DNA of 46,793 bases from an uncultured Lachnospiraceae bacterium (GTDB taxonomy: Bacteria; Bacillota; Clostridia; Lachnospirales; Lachnospiraceae): contig CAJTYJ010000002.1 of assembly GCA_910583895.1 (NCBI GenBank), positions 26,937-73,729 on the forward strand, written 5' to 3'. Within the stretch, counting starts at the first letter, position 1, and each line of letters opens with the position of its first letter. Both the position numbers and the translations under genes were made by a program. The notes under the pieces are model-generated. The model saw only the letters and a program-made list of their open reading frames with translations. It ran no database searches and was not told the origin of the DNA. Positions 1 to 7,602 of the stretch are shown here, piece by piece.

Positions 1-115
1 AAAACAGCCAAAGCCGGCCCGTTGCCCAGAAGGACTTTCGGACACAGAATGTGGCAGAAAGTGCTTCTAGAAAAAGTGGCAGAGGGTAGGATTTGGCGGA
101 ACCCAAAATAGGAGG
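1..115 (+). ncRNA. Structured leader/repeat element, copy A, upstream of the PTS EIIA gene
   Basis: The sequence folds as a nest of perfect stems: 7-12 with 92-97 (GCCAAA/TTTGGC), 24-27 with 84-87 (GCCC/GGGT), 28-32 with 64-68 (AGAAG/CTTCT), 34-39 with 57-62 (ACTTTC/GAAAGT) and 43-46 with 50-53 (CACA/TGTG). Its ends resemble the tandem copies at 42532-42737: it begins AAAACAGCCAAAGCC against AAAACAGCGAAAGCC and ends GGCGGAAC against AGCGGAAC. The inner stems differ in sequence but keep pairing. The element runs into the AGGAGG at 110-115 that serves the next gene. Its true upstream end may lie outside the window. Function is unknown; a cis-acting leader is inferred. Confidence 0.55.
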
Positions 116-122
116 ATGAAGG

Positions 123-572
123 ATGCTGGAAATGGTAGCGGAGGCGGACGTCGAGCTTGGCGTGCAGGCGTCGGACTGGGAAGATGCCATACGCAAATCA
201 GCAAGACATCTGCTGGAAACAGACAAAATAGAAGAGCGGTACATTACCGCCATGATTGATGCGGTGCACCGGGTAGGCCCATATATTGTGCTGGGCAACC
301 ATGTTGCGCTGGCTCATGCAAGACCGGAATGCGGGGTGAAAGAGATGTCCATCTGTTTTACCGTGTTGGACCCGCCGGTACCCTTTGGAAGCGAAAAATT
401 TGATCCGGTGGCACTGGTTATCACGCTGGCAGCGGTTGACAGCAACAGCCATCTGGAGTTGATGAGCGAACTTGCTGGTATCCTGATGGCAGAAGAAAAT
501 GTGGAAAATCTTGTGGCAAGCAGAACTCCCGCTGAATTTCTGCAAAAGCTTACGCTTATGAAAGAAGACTAA
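123..572 (+). CDS. PTS EIIA component, fructose/mannitol/ascorbate type
   Basis: A 149-residue cytosolic phosphotransfer protein that would accept phosphate from HPr and pass it to a sugar-specific IIB. The phosphorylated histidine is H65 in ALAHARPE, a context closest to the ascorbate-type (UlaC-like) branch of the EIIA_2 family. Length and the later PVPFG motif fit a stand-alone IIA domain. It starts 7 nt after AGGAGG (110-115); a second Met at residue 4 is possible. It is not the distinct glucitol-type IIA family, so it need not serve the gut genes further along. The element at 1-115 forms its leader and a hairpin terminator lies 117 bp downstream. Its substrate and IIB/IIC partners are not in the window. 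Confidence 0.85.
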   Translation: MLEMVAEADVELGVQASDWEDAIRKSARHLLETDKIEERYITAMIDAVHRVGPYIVLGNHVALAHARPECGVKEMSICFTVLDPPVPFGSEKFDPVALVITLAAVDSNSHLELMSELAGILMAEENVENLVASRTPAEFLQKLTLMKED

Positions 573-660
573 GAGAGATACGTTTGGCAGGCAGAGTACT
601 TTCCGATTCCCAGGCGGAAGTGAGAACTGCAGGCGGTTTTAACCGGATCGATCCCGATAC

Positions 661-689
661 TTGATAAGAGCAGCAATATAGGATAAAAT
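661..689 (+). promoter_or_regulatory. Candidate promoter of the M13 peptidase gene
   Basis: TTGATA at 661-666 and TAAAAT at 684-689 are separated by exactly 17 bp, a good vegetative sigma match. It sits about 70 bp before the peptidase start. Initiation near 696 would fall inside the terminator stem at 690-721, so transcripts from this promoter would lack the intact hairpin. Confidence 0.5.
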
Positions 690-721
690 AGAGTCTGTAA
701 ATGAGCACAGGCTCTGTTTTT
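690..721 (+). terminator. Intrinsic terminator after the EIIA gene
   Basis: A nine-base stem, AGAGTCTGT (690-698) with ACAGGCTCT (707-715) and one G-T pair, has an 8-nt loop and is followed by GTTTTT. It would end transcripts coming from the EIIA gene. Confidence 0.65.
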
Positions 722-756
722 GGTGTAAAAAGTGCAGAAAAAGGGAGATGCTTTTC

Positions 757-2742
757 ATGAAGAAAAAACTGCTGGTATGGTTTCTGGTTGGATCGTCTGT
801 TGTGCAGCTTGCGGGCTGCGGGCTTTTGGACCAATTCAAAGGCCCCCGGGCGCAGGATGATTATTACGAATACATCAACGAGGATTTGCTGGAGAATATT
901 GAACTGCAGGCAACCGATGCCCACTGGGACTGGTTTGGAGAGCTGACAGCAATAGCAGCGGAAGAGATGGATGGGATCATCGAAGATCTTGTTTCAGATG
1001 ATAAAACCTATGAAAGGGGCAGCAGTGAGCAGAAAATCAAGGATCTGTATGCGTGTGTATCTGATATGACAAACCGGGAACAGACCGGGCTTGGCCCTTT
1101 GAAGCCTCATATGGACAGCATCCGAAATGCACAGAATATAGAAGAATACGTAGACGCACTTGCGAAGCTGAGCGGAGAATTTGGCTTCAGCAGTATTGTG
1201 GGCGGCTATAACATCATGCAGGATAAAACCGATTCCAGCCGTTATGCGGTCTATATGATGTATGCGGATACGTTGATTGGCAAGGAATACATGGAAGGAG
1301 AGGACACCCAGGAGTATGTGACCATGTATTTTGACTATGTAAAAGCCATGCTGGTGGAATTTGGTATGTCAGAGGAGGAGGCACAGCAGTCTGCAGATTC
1401 TATAGAAGTGCTTCTGCGTGACATTTGTGCCTCCACCCTGAACACTGAACAGCTGTATGACCCGTCGATAACCTACAATGCCTATACGGCGGAGGAGCTT
1501 CAGCAGCTTTACACGAACGTGAATGTGGATCAGATGCTCAAAACACTCAGGATCGACGGGCAGGATCGGTACATTGTGATGGATGTGGGGCAGGCAGAGA
1601 AGATCAATTCCCTCCTGGTGGAGGAGAATCTGGAGGCTTTGAAGGACTATTCCACCTTTGTCATGCTGAACGATGCGGCGGAGTATGGCAACGAGGCATT
1701 TTTCAGACTTCATGAGAAGATGGAGCACGCGCTGTACGGCATCACGGAAAGCTGGGGGGATAAGAAAAACTGGATGCAGCTGACCCAGGAGCTGCTCCCC
1801 TGGGATTTTGGCATGATGTATGTGGAGGAGCATTTTTCGGAAGAAGACAAAGAAGATGTGGAAAGGATGATTGCCCGGATTCTTGAGGAGTACGAGACGG
1901 TGCTCTGGAAACAGGAGTGGATGAGCGAGGCGACCCGGGAGAAGGCAGTCTGCAAACTTGAGATGATGCAGGTGAAAATCGGGTATCCGGAGCAATGGCC
2001 CGAGGCAAAAGATATGATGCAGGTTACGCCGGTGTCGGAGGGCGGAAGCCTTATGTCCAACCTGCTGGCCAGCATGAAAGTATCTGTGGAATACAGTCTG
2101 CAGCAGCTTGGCGGCAGCGTGGACCGAACAGACTGGGATATCACGCCTCAGACAGTGAACGCCTACTATGATCCCATGAACAATGAGATTGTATTTCCGG
2201 CGGCGATTCTGCAGGCGCCGTTTTACGATCATGAGAACAGCGAGGGCGCCAACCTGGGCGGCATCGGTTATATCATCGCCCATGAAGTCAGCCATGCCTT
2301 TGATTCCAGCGGAGCGTTGTATGACGAATACGGCAACTACAACGTGTGGTGGACGCAGGAAGAAATGGAAGAATACAAAAGGCTTTCTCAGTCCATCATC
2401 GATTATTATAATCAGTATGAGATCATGGGCGTTATGGTAAACGGGGAACGGACGCTTGGGGAAAATATCGCGGATCTGGGTGCCATAACCTGCATTGTCT
2501 CCATCATAGGGGATGACAAAGAGGCGCTGACGGATATGTTCGGCCAGATGACCTACAACTGGGCCAGTCAGGATACCGCCGAGTATATGCTGTATCTGCT
2601 CAGCACAGATACCCATTCACCCAACAAAGTGCGGGTGAATGCCGTTTTGAGTTCATGCGATGAATTTTATGAGGTGTACAAAGTAAAGGAAAAGGACGGC
2701 ATGTATGTGGCGCCGGAAGACAGAGTGGGGATCTGGAGATAA
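757..2742 (+). CDS. M13 family (neprilysin/PepO-like) metallopeptidase lipoprotein
   Basis: A zinc oligopeptidase predicted to act on short peptides at the outer face of the membrane. The N-terminus (MKKKLLVWFLVGSS) is a signal peptide ending in the lipobox LAGC, so lipid anchoring is expected. The zinc site is HEVSH (H509, E510, H513), and the third ligand lies in GENIADLGA (E569, with D573), both hallmarks of M13. At 661 residues it has the usual bacterial length. The ATG at 757 is preferred over 748 because GGGAG at 743-747 abuts the first ATG but is 9 nt from the second. It converges on the YolD-like gene with a 7-bp gap and no visible terminator between them. The physiological substrate cannot be told from sequence. 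Confidence 0.9.
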   Translation: MKKKLLVWFLVGSSVVQLAGCGLLDQFKGPRAQDDYYEYINEDLLENIELQATDAHWDWFGELTAIAAEEMDGIIEDLVSDDKTYERGSSEQKIKDLYACVSDMTNREQTGLGPLKPHMDSIRNAQNIEEYVDALAKLSGEFGFSSIVGGYNIMQDKTDSSRYAVYMMYADTLIGKEYMEGEDTQEYVTMYFDYVKAMLVEFGMSEEEAQQSADSIEVLLRDICASTLNTEQLYDPSITYNAYTAEELQQLYTNVNVDQMLKTLRIDGQDRYIVMDVGQAEKINSLLVEENLEALKDYSTFVMLNDAAEYGNEAFFRLHEKMEHALYGITESWGDKKNWMQLTQELLPWDFGMMYVEEHFSEEDKEDVERMIARILEEYETVLWKQEWMSEATREKAVCKLEMMQVKIGYPEQWPEAKDMMQVTPVSEGGSLMSNLLASMKVSVEYSLQQLGGSVDRTDWDITPQTVNAYYDPMNNEIVFPAAILQAPFYDHENSEGANLGGIGYIIAHEVSHAFDSSGALYDEYGNYNVWWTQEEMEEYKRLSQSIIDYYNQYEIMGVMVNGERTLGENIADLGAITCIVSIIGDDKEALTDMFGQMTYNWASQDTAEYMLYLLSTDTHSPNKVRVNAVLSSCDEFYEVYKVKEKDGMYVAPEDRVGIWR

Positions 2743-2749
2743 AAGAGCA

Positions 2750-3169
2750 TCAAAACAGTTCGCTCTGAATCGCACAGATCTGCTCTAAGGCAACCGTCGT
2801 TCCGTCCGCAAAGAGGATCCGGCGGTTGTCATCGTCCAGCTTTTTTACCTGGCCCTGGACGGTGAGATAAGAACCGCCGCTCTTTTTGTCATCCGGCTGA
2901 AAAAAGGTGATTTCGACCGATGGTCGAAAAGAGAGGTGTTCCCGCAGCAATTGGAGCTGCTCGTCAAGCTGCGCCTTTTGATCTTCCAAAAGTTCTGTAA
3001 AGGTGTCCGTCAGACGTTCTGTCTCGCGGATGGCTTCTCCATGTCCGGTGAGGGCGGCGAAGGGGGAGAACTGGGCGGCCCGGTTCCAGGCCGACATCCG
3101 GGGATGCTTTTTGGAGGTCGGGTGGGGCAGATGGATGATATCATCGTATTTATGCGAATTTTCGTTCAT
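2750..3169 (-). CDS. YolD-like protein
   Basis: A 139-residue protein of the YolD-like family, small proteins commonly encoded beside UvrX-type Y-family polymerases in Firmicutes. The N-terminal block with RMSAWNRAAQFSPFAAL is typical of Lachnospiraceae members. The middle is helical and charged (ETERLTDTFTELLEDQ), and the end looks like a small beta domain (QGQVKKLDDDNRRILFADGT). Its start overlaps the polymerase stop codon by 4 bp (TCAT at 3166-3169 on the plus strand), so the two are translationally coupled. The biochemical role of the family is not firmly known; accessory function in lesion bypass is inferred from context. Confidence 0.85.
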   Translation of the reverse strand: MNENSHKYDDIIHLPHPTSKKHPRMSAWNRAAQFSPFAALTGHGEAIRETERLTDTFTELLEDQKAQLDEQLQLLREHLSFRPSVEITFFQPDDKKSGGSYLTVQGQVKKLDDDNRRILFADGTTVALEQICAIQSELF

Positions 3170-4695
3170 GCTTTGTGTCCTCCGATCTGGCGGTTGCGTT
3201 CTCTGGCCGTGGAGCCTTCCTGCAGGCTGCTGCCTTTTAAAATAGCATTTTTTCCATATTTCTTTTTTACCGACAACAGGGCTTCCTGGAGTTTCCTCTC
3301 CCGGGCGAGCTGTTGTTCTTCCTGTTTCTTTTCTTGTTCCAGTGCAGCATAATCCGTAAATAAATCCAGCTGTTCAAAGGTTTCCCTCTTCTGGCATTTG
3401 GCCTCATCCATCAGGCGGCAGGCCGCTATGGTCACCCGGCGGATCAGAAGCTTTGGATGCACGATGCGGTCATACAGGTCAAGGACCGCGCCGGTGATGA
3501 TTCTGGAGGAAGAAGTCTGCCGGTCCAGATGGACGGTTCCGTGGGCGTATTTGGGCACTTTTCTGCCGTAGCGGTCAGTGGTCACCTCTCCTTTGTAGGC
3601 GGTTCGGATCGAAGGATCGCTCAGGTTATCAATATCATAACCGACGGTGAGCACCATCTGATCGGTAACCAGCCTTTTATCCACCAGTTTCAGCGCAAGC
3701 AGGTCAGTCATCTCCTGAACGATCAGCCGTCCTTTTTCAAAAGAATAAGGATACTTCAGCACCTGACCGGAACTGATGCTGTTGGTTTCCGGTTTATAGG
3801 CTTTGATCAGATCCATGGTGGTCGGTTCAAAGCCCCAGGCGTGGTCGATCAGAAGTTCTGCGTTGACGCCGAACATCTGATAGAGCAGATCTTCGTTATA
3901 ATAGTTGTTTTCGCCGCCCAGGGAACATCGGGCGATATCACCCATGGTAAAAAGTCCGGCGGCTTCCAGTTTTTTCTGATAACCATGTCCCACTCGCCAG
4001 AAATCCGTAAGGGGCCGGTGATCCCACAAAAGCCGGCGGTAACTTTTCTCATCCAGCTGTGCAATGCAGAAACCGTTTTCATCAGGTGTCACGTGTTTGG
4101 CGACGATATCCATGGCCACCTTGCAAAGATACAGATTGGTGCCGATTCCTGCGGCGGCGGTGATGCCGGTGCCAGAAAGGATATCCTGTATGATTTTGGC
4201 GGTCAGCTCCCGGGGCGTCATCCGGTATGTGGAAAGATAATGGGTCACATCCATGAATACTTCATCTATGGAATAGACATGGATATCCTCCGGTGCTACG
4301 TATTTTAAATAAATTTTGTAGATGCGCGTGCTGTATTCCATATAAAAGGCCATTCTGGGAGGTGCGGTGACGTAGGACAGTTCCAGTTCCGGATGGGCAG
4401 CCAGCGTTGGAGCGTCAAAGGAGGAGCCGGCGAACCGGCCTCCTGGTATCTGCTGCCTGCGTTCCTGGTTTATTTTCTTTACTTTCTCAACCACTTCAAA
4501 GAGCCGGGCTCTGCCGGGAATGCCGTATGCTTTCAGAGAGGGGGATACGGCAAGACAGATGGTTTTTTCGGTTCTTCCGGCGTCTGCCACCACCAGATGG
4601 GTGGTCAGAGGATTGAAGCTTCGCTCGATACACTCTACGGAGGCATAAAAAGATTTTAAGTCGATGGCGATATAACAGTGCGATGCTTCTTTCAT
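3166..4695 (-). CDS. Y-family translesion DNA polymerase (UvrX/UmuC-like)
   Basis: An error-prone DNA polymerase of the DinB/UmuC superfamily, 509 residues. The catalytic acidic residues are present: D12 in IAIDLKSFYASVE and D144/E145 in VYSIDEVFMD. The usual DMDSF motif reads DLKSF here, as in other UvrX-type proteins. The start at 4695 has a strong AAAGGAG site 8-12 nt upstream; an upstream extension in the same frame is hydrophobic, unrelated to the family and was rejected. The gene leads a two-gene unit with the YolD-like protein. A promoter lies at 4774-4802. I see no clear LexA box of the GAAC-N4-GTTC type, so SOS control is not shown by the sequence. Confidence 0.92.
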   Translation of the reverse strand: MKEASHCYIAIDLKSFYASVECIERSFNPLTTHLVVADAGRTEKTICLAVSPSLKAYGIPGRARLFEVVEKVKKINQERRQQIPGGRFAGSSFDAPTLAAHPELELSYVTAPPRMAFYMEYSTRIYKIYLKYVAPEDIHVYSIDEVFMDVTHYLSTYRMTPRELTAKIIQDILSGTGITAAAGIGTNLYLCKVAMDIVAKHVTPDENGFCIAQLDEKSYRRLLWDHRPLTDFWRVGHGYQKKLEAAGLFTMGDIARCSLGGENNYYNEDLLYQMFGVNAELLIDHAWGFEPTTMDLIKAYKPETNSISSGQVLKYPYSFEKGRLIVQEMTDLLALKLVDKRLVTDQMVLTVGYDIDNLSDPSIRTAYKGEVTTDRYGRKVPKYAHGTVHLDRQTSSSRIITGAVLDLYDRIVHPKLLIRRVTIAACRLMDEAKCQKRETFEQLDLFTDYAALEQEKKQEEQQLARERKLQEALLSVKKKYGKNAILKGSSLQEGSTARERNRQIGGHKA

Positions 4696-4773
4696 ACAGA
4701 TTCTCCTTTCTTCCGATGCAGATGGAAAGCCCTGCAGGGCAGGGGGGACACTCAGGACGTGTGTCCAGAGAAT

Positions 4774-4802
4774 ATTATAACAGAAAACAGCCAGGCTGAA
4801 AA
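4774..4802 (-). promoter_or_regulatory. Candidate promoter for the Y-family polymerase operon
   Basis: Read on the minus strand, TTTTCA (4797-4802) and TATAAT (4774-4779) are 17 bp apart. The spacer contains the 11-bp palindrome CAGCCAGGCTG (4788-4798), which overlaps the -35 edge and could be an operator. Downstream of initiation, GGACAC/GTGTCC (4746-4768) can form a leader hairpin. Confidence 0.5.
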
Positions 4803-4940
4803 TAACCCGGATGATTCCAAAAGCCGTGAATGTTTTCAAATGCTGCCTTTTAAATCCATGCCGCGCCAAATTTTGGTGTGTGAAAAGCAGTTTTGTGACA
4901 CATAATAGTAAGAAAACAATCTCTGAAAAAGGAGGCGCAC

Positions 4941-7484
4941 ATGAAAGCAATACAGTTACGAGACGGATTTTACTGGACCGGAATTATGGACACAAAACTT
5001 CGGGTGTTCGACATCATTATGCACACGGAATTTGGAACCACCTACAACTCCTACGTGCTGAAAGCGGGGGACCAGACAATTCTGTTTGAAACAGCAAAGG
5101 AAAAATTTTTTGAAGAATACTTGCAGCGGTTAAAAGAAGTGGCGGACGTGACCGCCATTGATTATCTGGTGGTGGATCACACGGAACCGGACCACGCCGG
5201 AAGTGTAGAACGGCTTCTGGACTTCAGTCCACAGATGAAGATTCTGGCAACCTCCTGTGCGCTGGGATTTCTGGGTGAAATTGTAAACCGGGATTTTACC
5301 GGACTTCCGGTGAGGGATAACCAGGAGCTGAAGATCGGAAACCGGACCCTTCGTTTTTTGATTGTGCCCAATCTGCACTGGCCGGATACCATGTATACGT
5401 TTATTGAGGAAGAGCAGATTTTACTTACCTGTGATTCTTTCGGGGCACATTATTGTCTGCCGGAGGTGGTGTCGGATGCCATCAGCCAGGAGGAGGATTA
5501 TCAGAAGGCTTTGAAGTACTATTATGACAACATCATCGGTCCTTTTAGGTCAAGCATGCAAAAAGCCCTTGACCGGGTGGAGTCTATGGATATCACCATG
5601 ATCTGCACCGGACACGGCCCGGTTCTGGTCGGAGAGAGAATCCGGCAGGTGCTGGCAAAGTACAGGGAATGGTCGGCGACCAAAAATCCAAATTCCAGGA
5701 AGACCGTAATCCTTGCATACGTCAGTGCCTATGGCTACACCGGCAGGCTGGCGGAAAAGATCAAAGAAGGGATCGAAGACAGCAAAGATCTGGATGTCCG
5801 GCTGTATGATCTGGTGGAGGCAGACGCGGCCAAAGTAGCCGAAGAGCTTTTGTACGCGGACGGATTCCTTCTGGGATCTCCCACGATCCTGGGAGAAGCC
5901 TTAAGGCCGGTGTGGGATCTGACGCTTTCCATGTTCCCGGTCACCCATGGCGGAAAATACGCCGGGGCTTTTGGAAGCTATGGCTGGAGCGGGGAAGGAG
6001 TGCCCCATCTGACAGAGCGGCTAAAGCAGCTGAATTTAAAGGTGATGGAAGGGTATCAGGTGCGTTTTCGGCCCAATGAGGCAGAGCTTGTGGGCGCTTA
6101 TGAATATGGTTATCGTTTTGGGTGCATGGTGCAGGAAAAGGAGACTTCAGCTCCTGAAAAAAGCGGAAGGAAAAAGCTGGTAAAATGTTTGGTCTGCGGA
6201 GAGATCTTTGACGCCTCTCTTACTGTTTGCCCGGTCTGCGGGGTGGGAAAAGAGCATTTCATTCCGGTGGAAGAAGAGGAGACGGGGTACCGCAAAGATA
6301 CCAGCCGCCGTTACGTGATTCTTGGAAACGGCGCGACCGGTTTTTATGCGGCCCAGGAGATCCGAAAAAGGGACCATACAGGGGAAATTGTGATGATTTC
6401 CAATGAACCCTGCCTGTCTTACAACCGTCCCATGCTGACAAAGGCCATCGTGTCCGGGCTCACGGCAGAACAGATTGCCATTGCGGATGAGAGCTGGTAT
6501 CATGAGCGAAGGATTCAGCTGATGCTTGGGCAGGAGGTGATCCGGATTGACGCAAAGCAAAAAGAAATCGAACTGTCCAAAGGAAAACGCATAAGTTATG
6601 ACCGCCTGATCTATGCCCTTGGAAGCGAATGCTTTATCCCGCCCATTCCCGGAAGCACTCTTCCGGAAGTGATCGCCATCCGAAGGCTGTCGGATGTGAA
6701 ACGTCTGGAAAAACTGATGAAAGGCGCCGGACATGCGGTGGTGATCGGAGGCGGCGTGCTTGGGCTGGAGGCGGCCTGGGAGATGAAAAAGGCAGGCCTT
6801 TTGGTCACCGTTTTGGAGGCGGCTTCGGTGCTGATGGGAAGACAGTTGGACGAAGGGGCCGGGGCGTGGCTTAGAAAAGCAGCTGCAGGATGCGAAATAG
6901 AGATCCGGACCGGGGTTACCATTGTCTCCATTGACGGGGATGAGAAAGTGACCGGGGTGACCCTGGAAGGTGAAGAACAGATTTTGGCGGATCTGGTCAT
7001 TATCTCTGCCGGAGTGCGTTCCTGCACGGATCTGGCCCTTCAGGCAGGCCTGGAAGTCAAAAAAAGCGTGGTGGTGAATGAACAGATGAAGACAAGTCTT
7101 CCGGATATCTATGCCTGCGGCGACTGTGCAGAATATCAGGGGATGAATTACGGTGTGTGGTCTCAGGCAGCAGAACAGGGAAAGATTGCGGGCGCCAATG
7201 CGGCCGGGGAAGAAAAAGCATATAGGCCCGTACAGCCGGCTCTTACCTTCCACGGGATGAACACCGCCCTGTATGCGGCCGGGGACAACGGAAAAAATTC
7301 CAGACTTTTATACAAGACGCTGGAATATCAGGATATGGGAAAAGGGCAGTATAAAAAATGCTATTTTCTGAATGACCGCCTTTGCGGGGTTATTCTTCTG
7401 GGCGATTTAAAAGAGATGGGAAGGCTGTCTGGACTGCTGGAACGTCACGCTTCCTATGAAGAGGTGGGGGGAGTACCGGTTTAG
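4941..7484 (+). CDS. fdpF: Class F flavodiiron protein: diiron-flavodoxin-rubredoxin-NADH oxidoreductase fusion
   Basis: A single 847-residue chain predicted to carry electrons from NADH to O2 (or NO) in the cytosol, protecting an anaerobe. The beta-lactamase-like domain (1-245) has all diiron ligands: H80, E82, D84, H146, D165 and H225. A flavodoxin domain follows (about 255-400, YVSAYGYTGRLAEKIKE). A rubredoxin-like site has C416, C419, C430 and C433, with only 10 residues between the two CxxC pairs, much shorter than normal rubredoxin. The C-terminal half (455-847) is an FAD/NADH reductase with GNGATG, VVIGGGVLGLE and DIYACGDCA. This order matches class F enzymes such as Clostridioides difficile FdpF. 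The start has AGGAGG 8 nt upstream. The palindrome CCAAATTTTGG (4866-4876) upstream may be an operator. Confidence 0.93.
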   Translation: MKAIQLRDGFYWTGIMDTKLRVFDIIMHTEFGTTYNSYVLKAGDQTILFETAKEKFFEEYLQRLKEVADVTAIDYLVVDHTEPDHAGSVERLLDFSPQMKILATSCALGFLGEIVNRDFTGLPVRDNQELKIGNRTLRFLIVPNLHWPDTMYTFIEEEQILLTCDSFGAHYCLPEVVSDAISQEEDYQKALKYYYDNIIGPFRSSMQKALDRVESMDITMICTGHGPVLVGERIRQVLAKYREWSATKNPNSRKTVILAYVSAYGYTGRLAEKIKEGIEDSKDLDVRLYDLVEADAAKVAEELLYADGFLLGSPTILGEALRPVWDLTLSMFPVTHGGKYAGAFGSYGWSGEGVPHLTERLKQLNLKVMEGYQVRFRPNEAELVGAYEYGYRFGCMVQEKETSAPEKSGRKKLVKCLVCGEIFDASLTVCPVCGVGKEHFIPVEEEETGYRKDTSRRYVILGNGATGFYAAQEIRKRDHTGEIVMISNEPCLSYNRPMLTKAIVSGLTAEQIAIADESWYHERRIQLMLGQEVIRIDAKQKEIELSKGKRISYDRLIYALGSECFIPPIPGSTLPEVIAIRRLSDVKRLEKLMKGAGHAVVIGGGVLGLEAAWEMKKAGLLVTVLEAASVLMGRQLDEGAGAWLRKAAAGCEIEIRTGVTIVSIDGDEKVTGVTLEGEEQILADLVIISAGVRSCTDLALQAGLEVKKSVVVNEQMKTSLPDIYACGDCAEYQGMNYGVWSQAAEQGKIAGANAAGEEKAYRPVQPALTFHGMNTALYAAGDNGKNSRLLYKTLEYQDMGKGQYKKCYFLNDRLCGVILLGDLKEMGRLSGLLERHASYEEVGGVPV

Positions 7485-7496
7485 CAGAAAAAAGGC

Positions 7497-7525
7497 TTGC
7501 GGAAATGGTGATTTCATAATAAAAT
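7497..7525 (+). promoter_or_regulatory. Candidate promoter of the M60 peptidase operon
   Basis: TTGCGG (7497-7502) and TAAAAT (7520-7525) are 17 bp apart. The -35 match is weak. The position just after the flavodiiron stop codon and before the leader hairpin at 7547-7572 makes it plausible. Confidence 0.4.
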
Positions 7526-7546
7526 AATAGCACTCTCACAGGGATC

Positions 7547-7572
7547 TGCGCGGGGTTTTTTTGCCCCGCGCA
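7547..7572 (+). other. GC-rich leader hairpin with a T-rich loop
   Basis: TGCGCGGGG (7547-7555) pairs perfectly with CCCCGCGCA (7564-7572) around the loop TTTTTTTG. The T-run is in the loop, not after the stem, so it is not a standard terminator. It ends 14 nt before the Shine-Dalgarno of the M60 gene and may act on mRNA stability or translation. Confidence 0.5.
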
Positions 7573-7602
7573 AAAGACAGAATGGCAGGAGGAAAGGGAC
7601 GA

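Noticed and set aside
1369..2616. 415-codon open frame antisense to the M13 peptidase
   Set aside because: It is His/Leu/Arg-rich with no domain, no ribosome site, and lies wholly inside a gene with intact catalytic motifs; a codon-bias shadow.
4696..4940. LexA/SOS box upstream of the polymerase
   Set aside because: I searched by eye for GAAC-N4-GTTC type sites on both strands and found none convincing.
4696..4950. In-frame hydrophobic N-terminal extension of the Y-family polymerase
   Set aside because: It would cross the promoter and is not found in the family; the start at 4695 has a good ribosome site.
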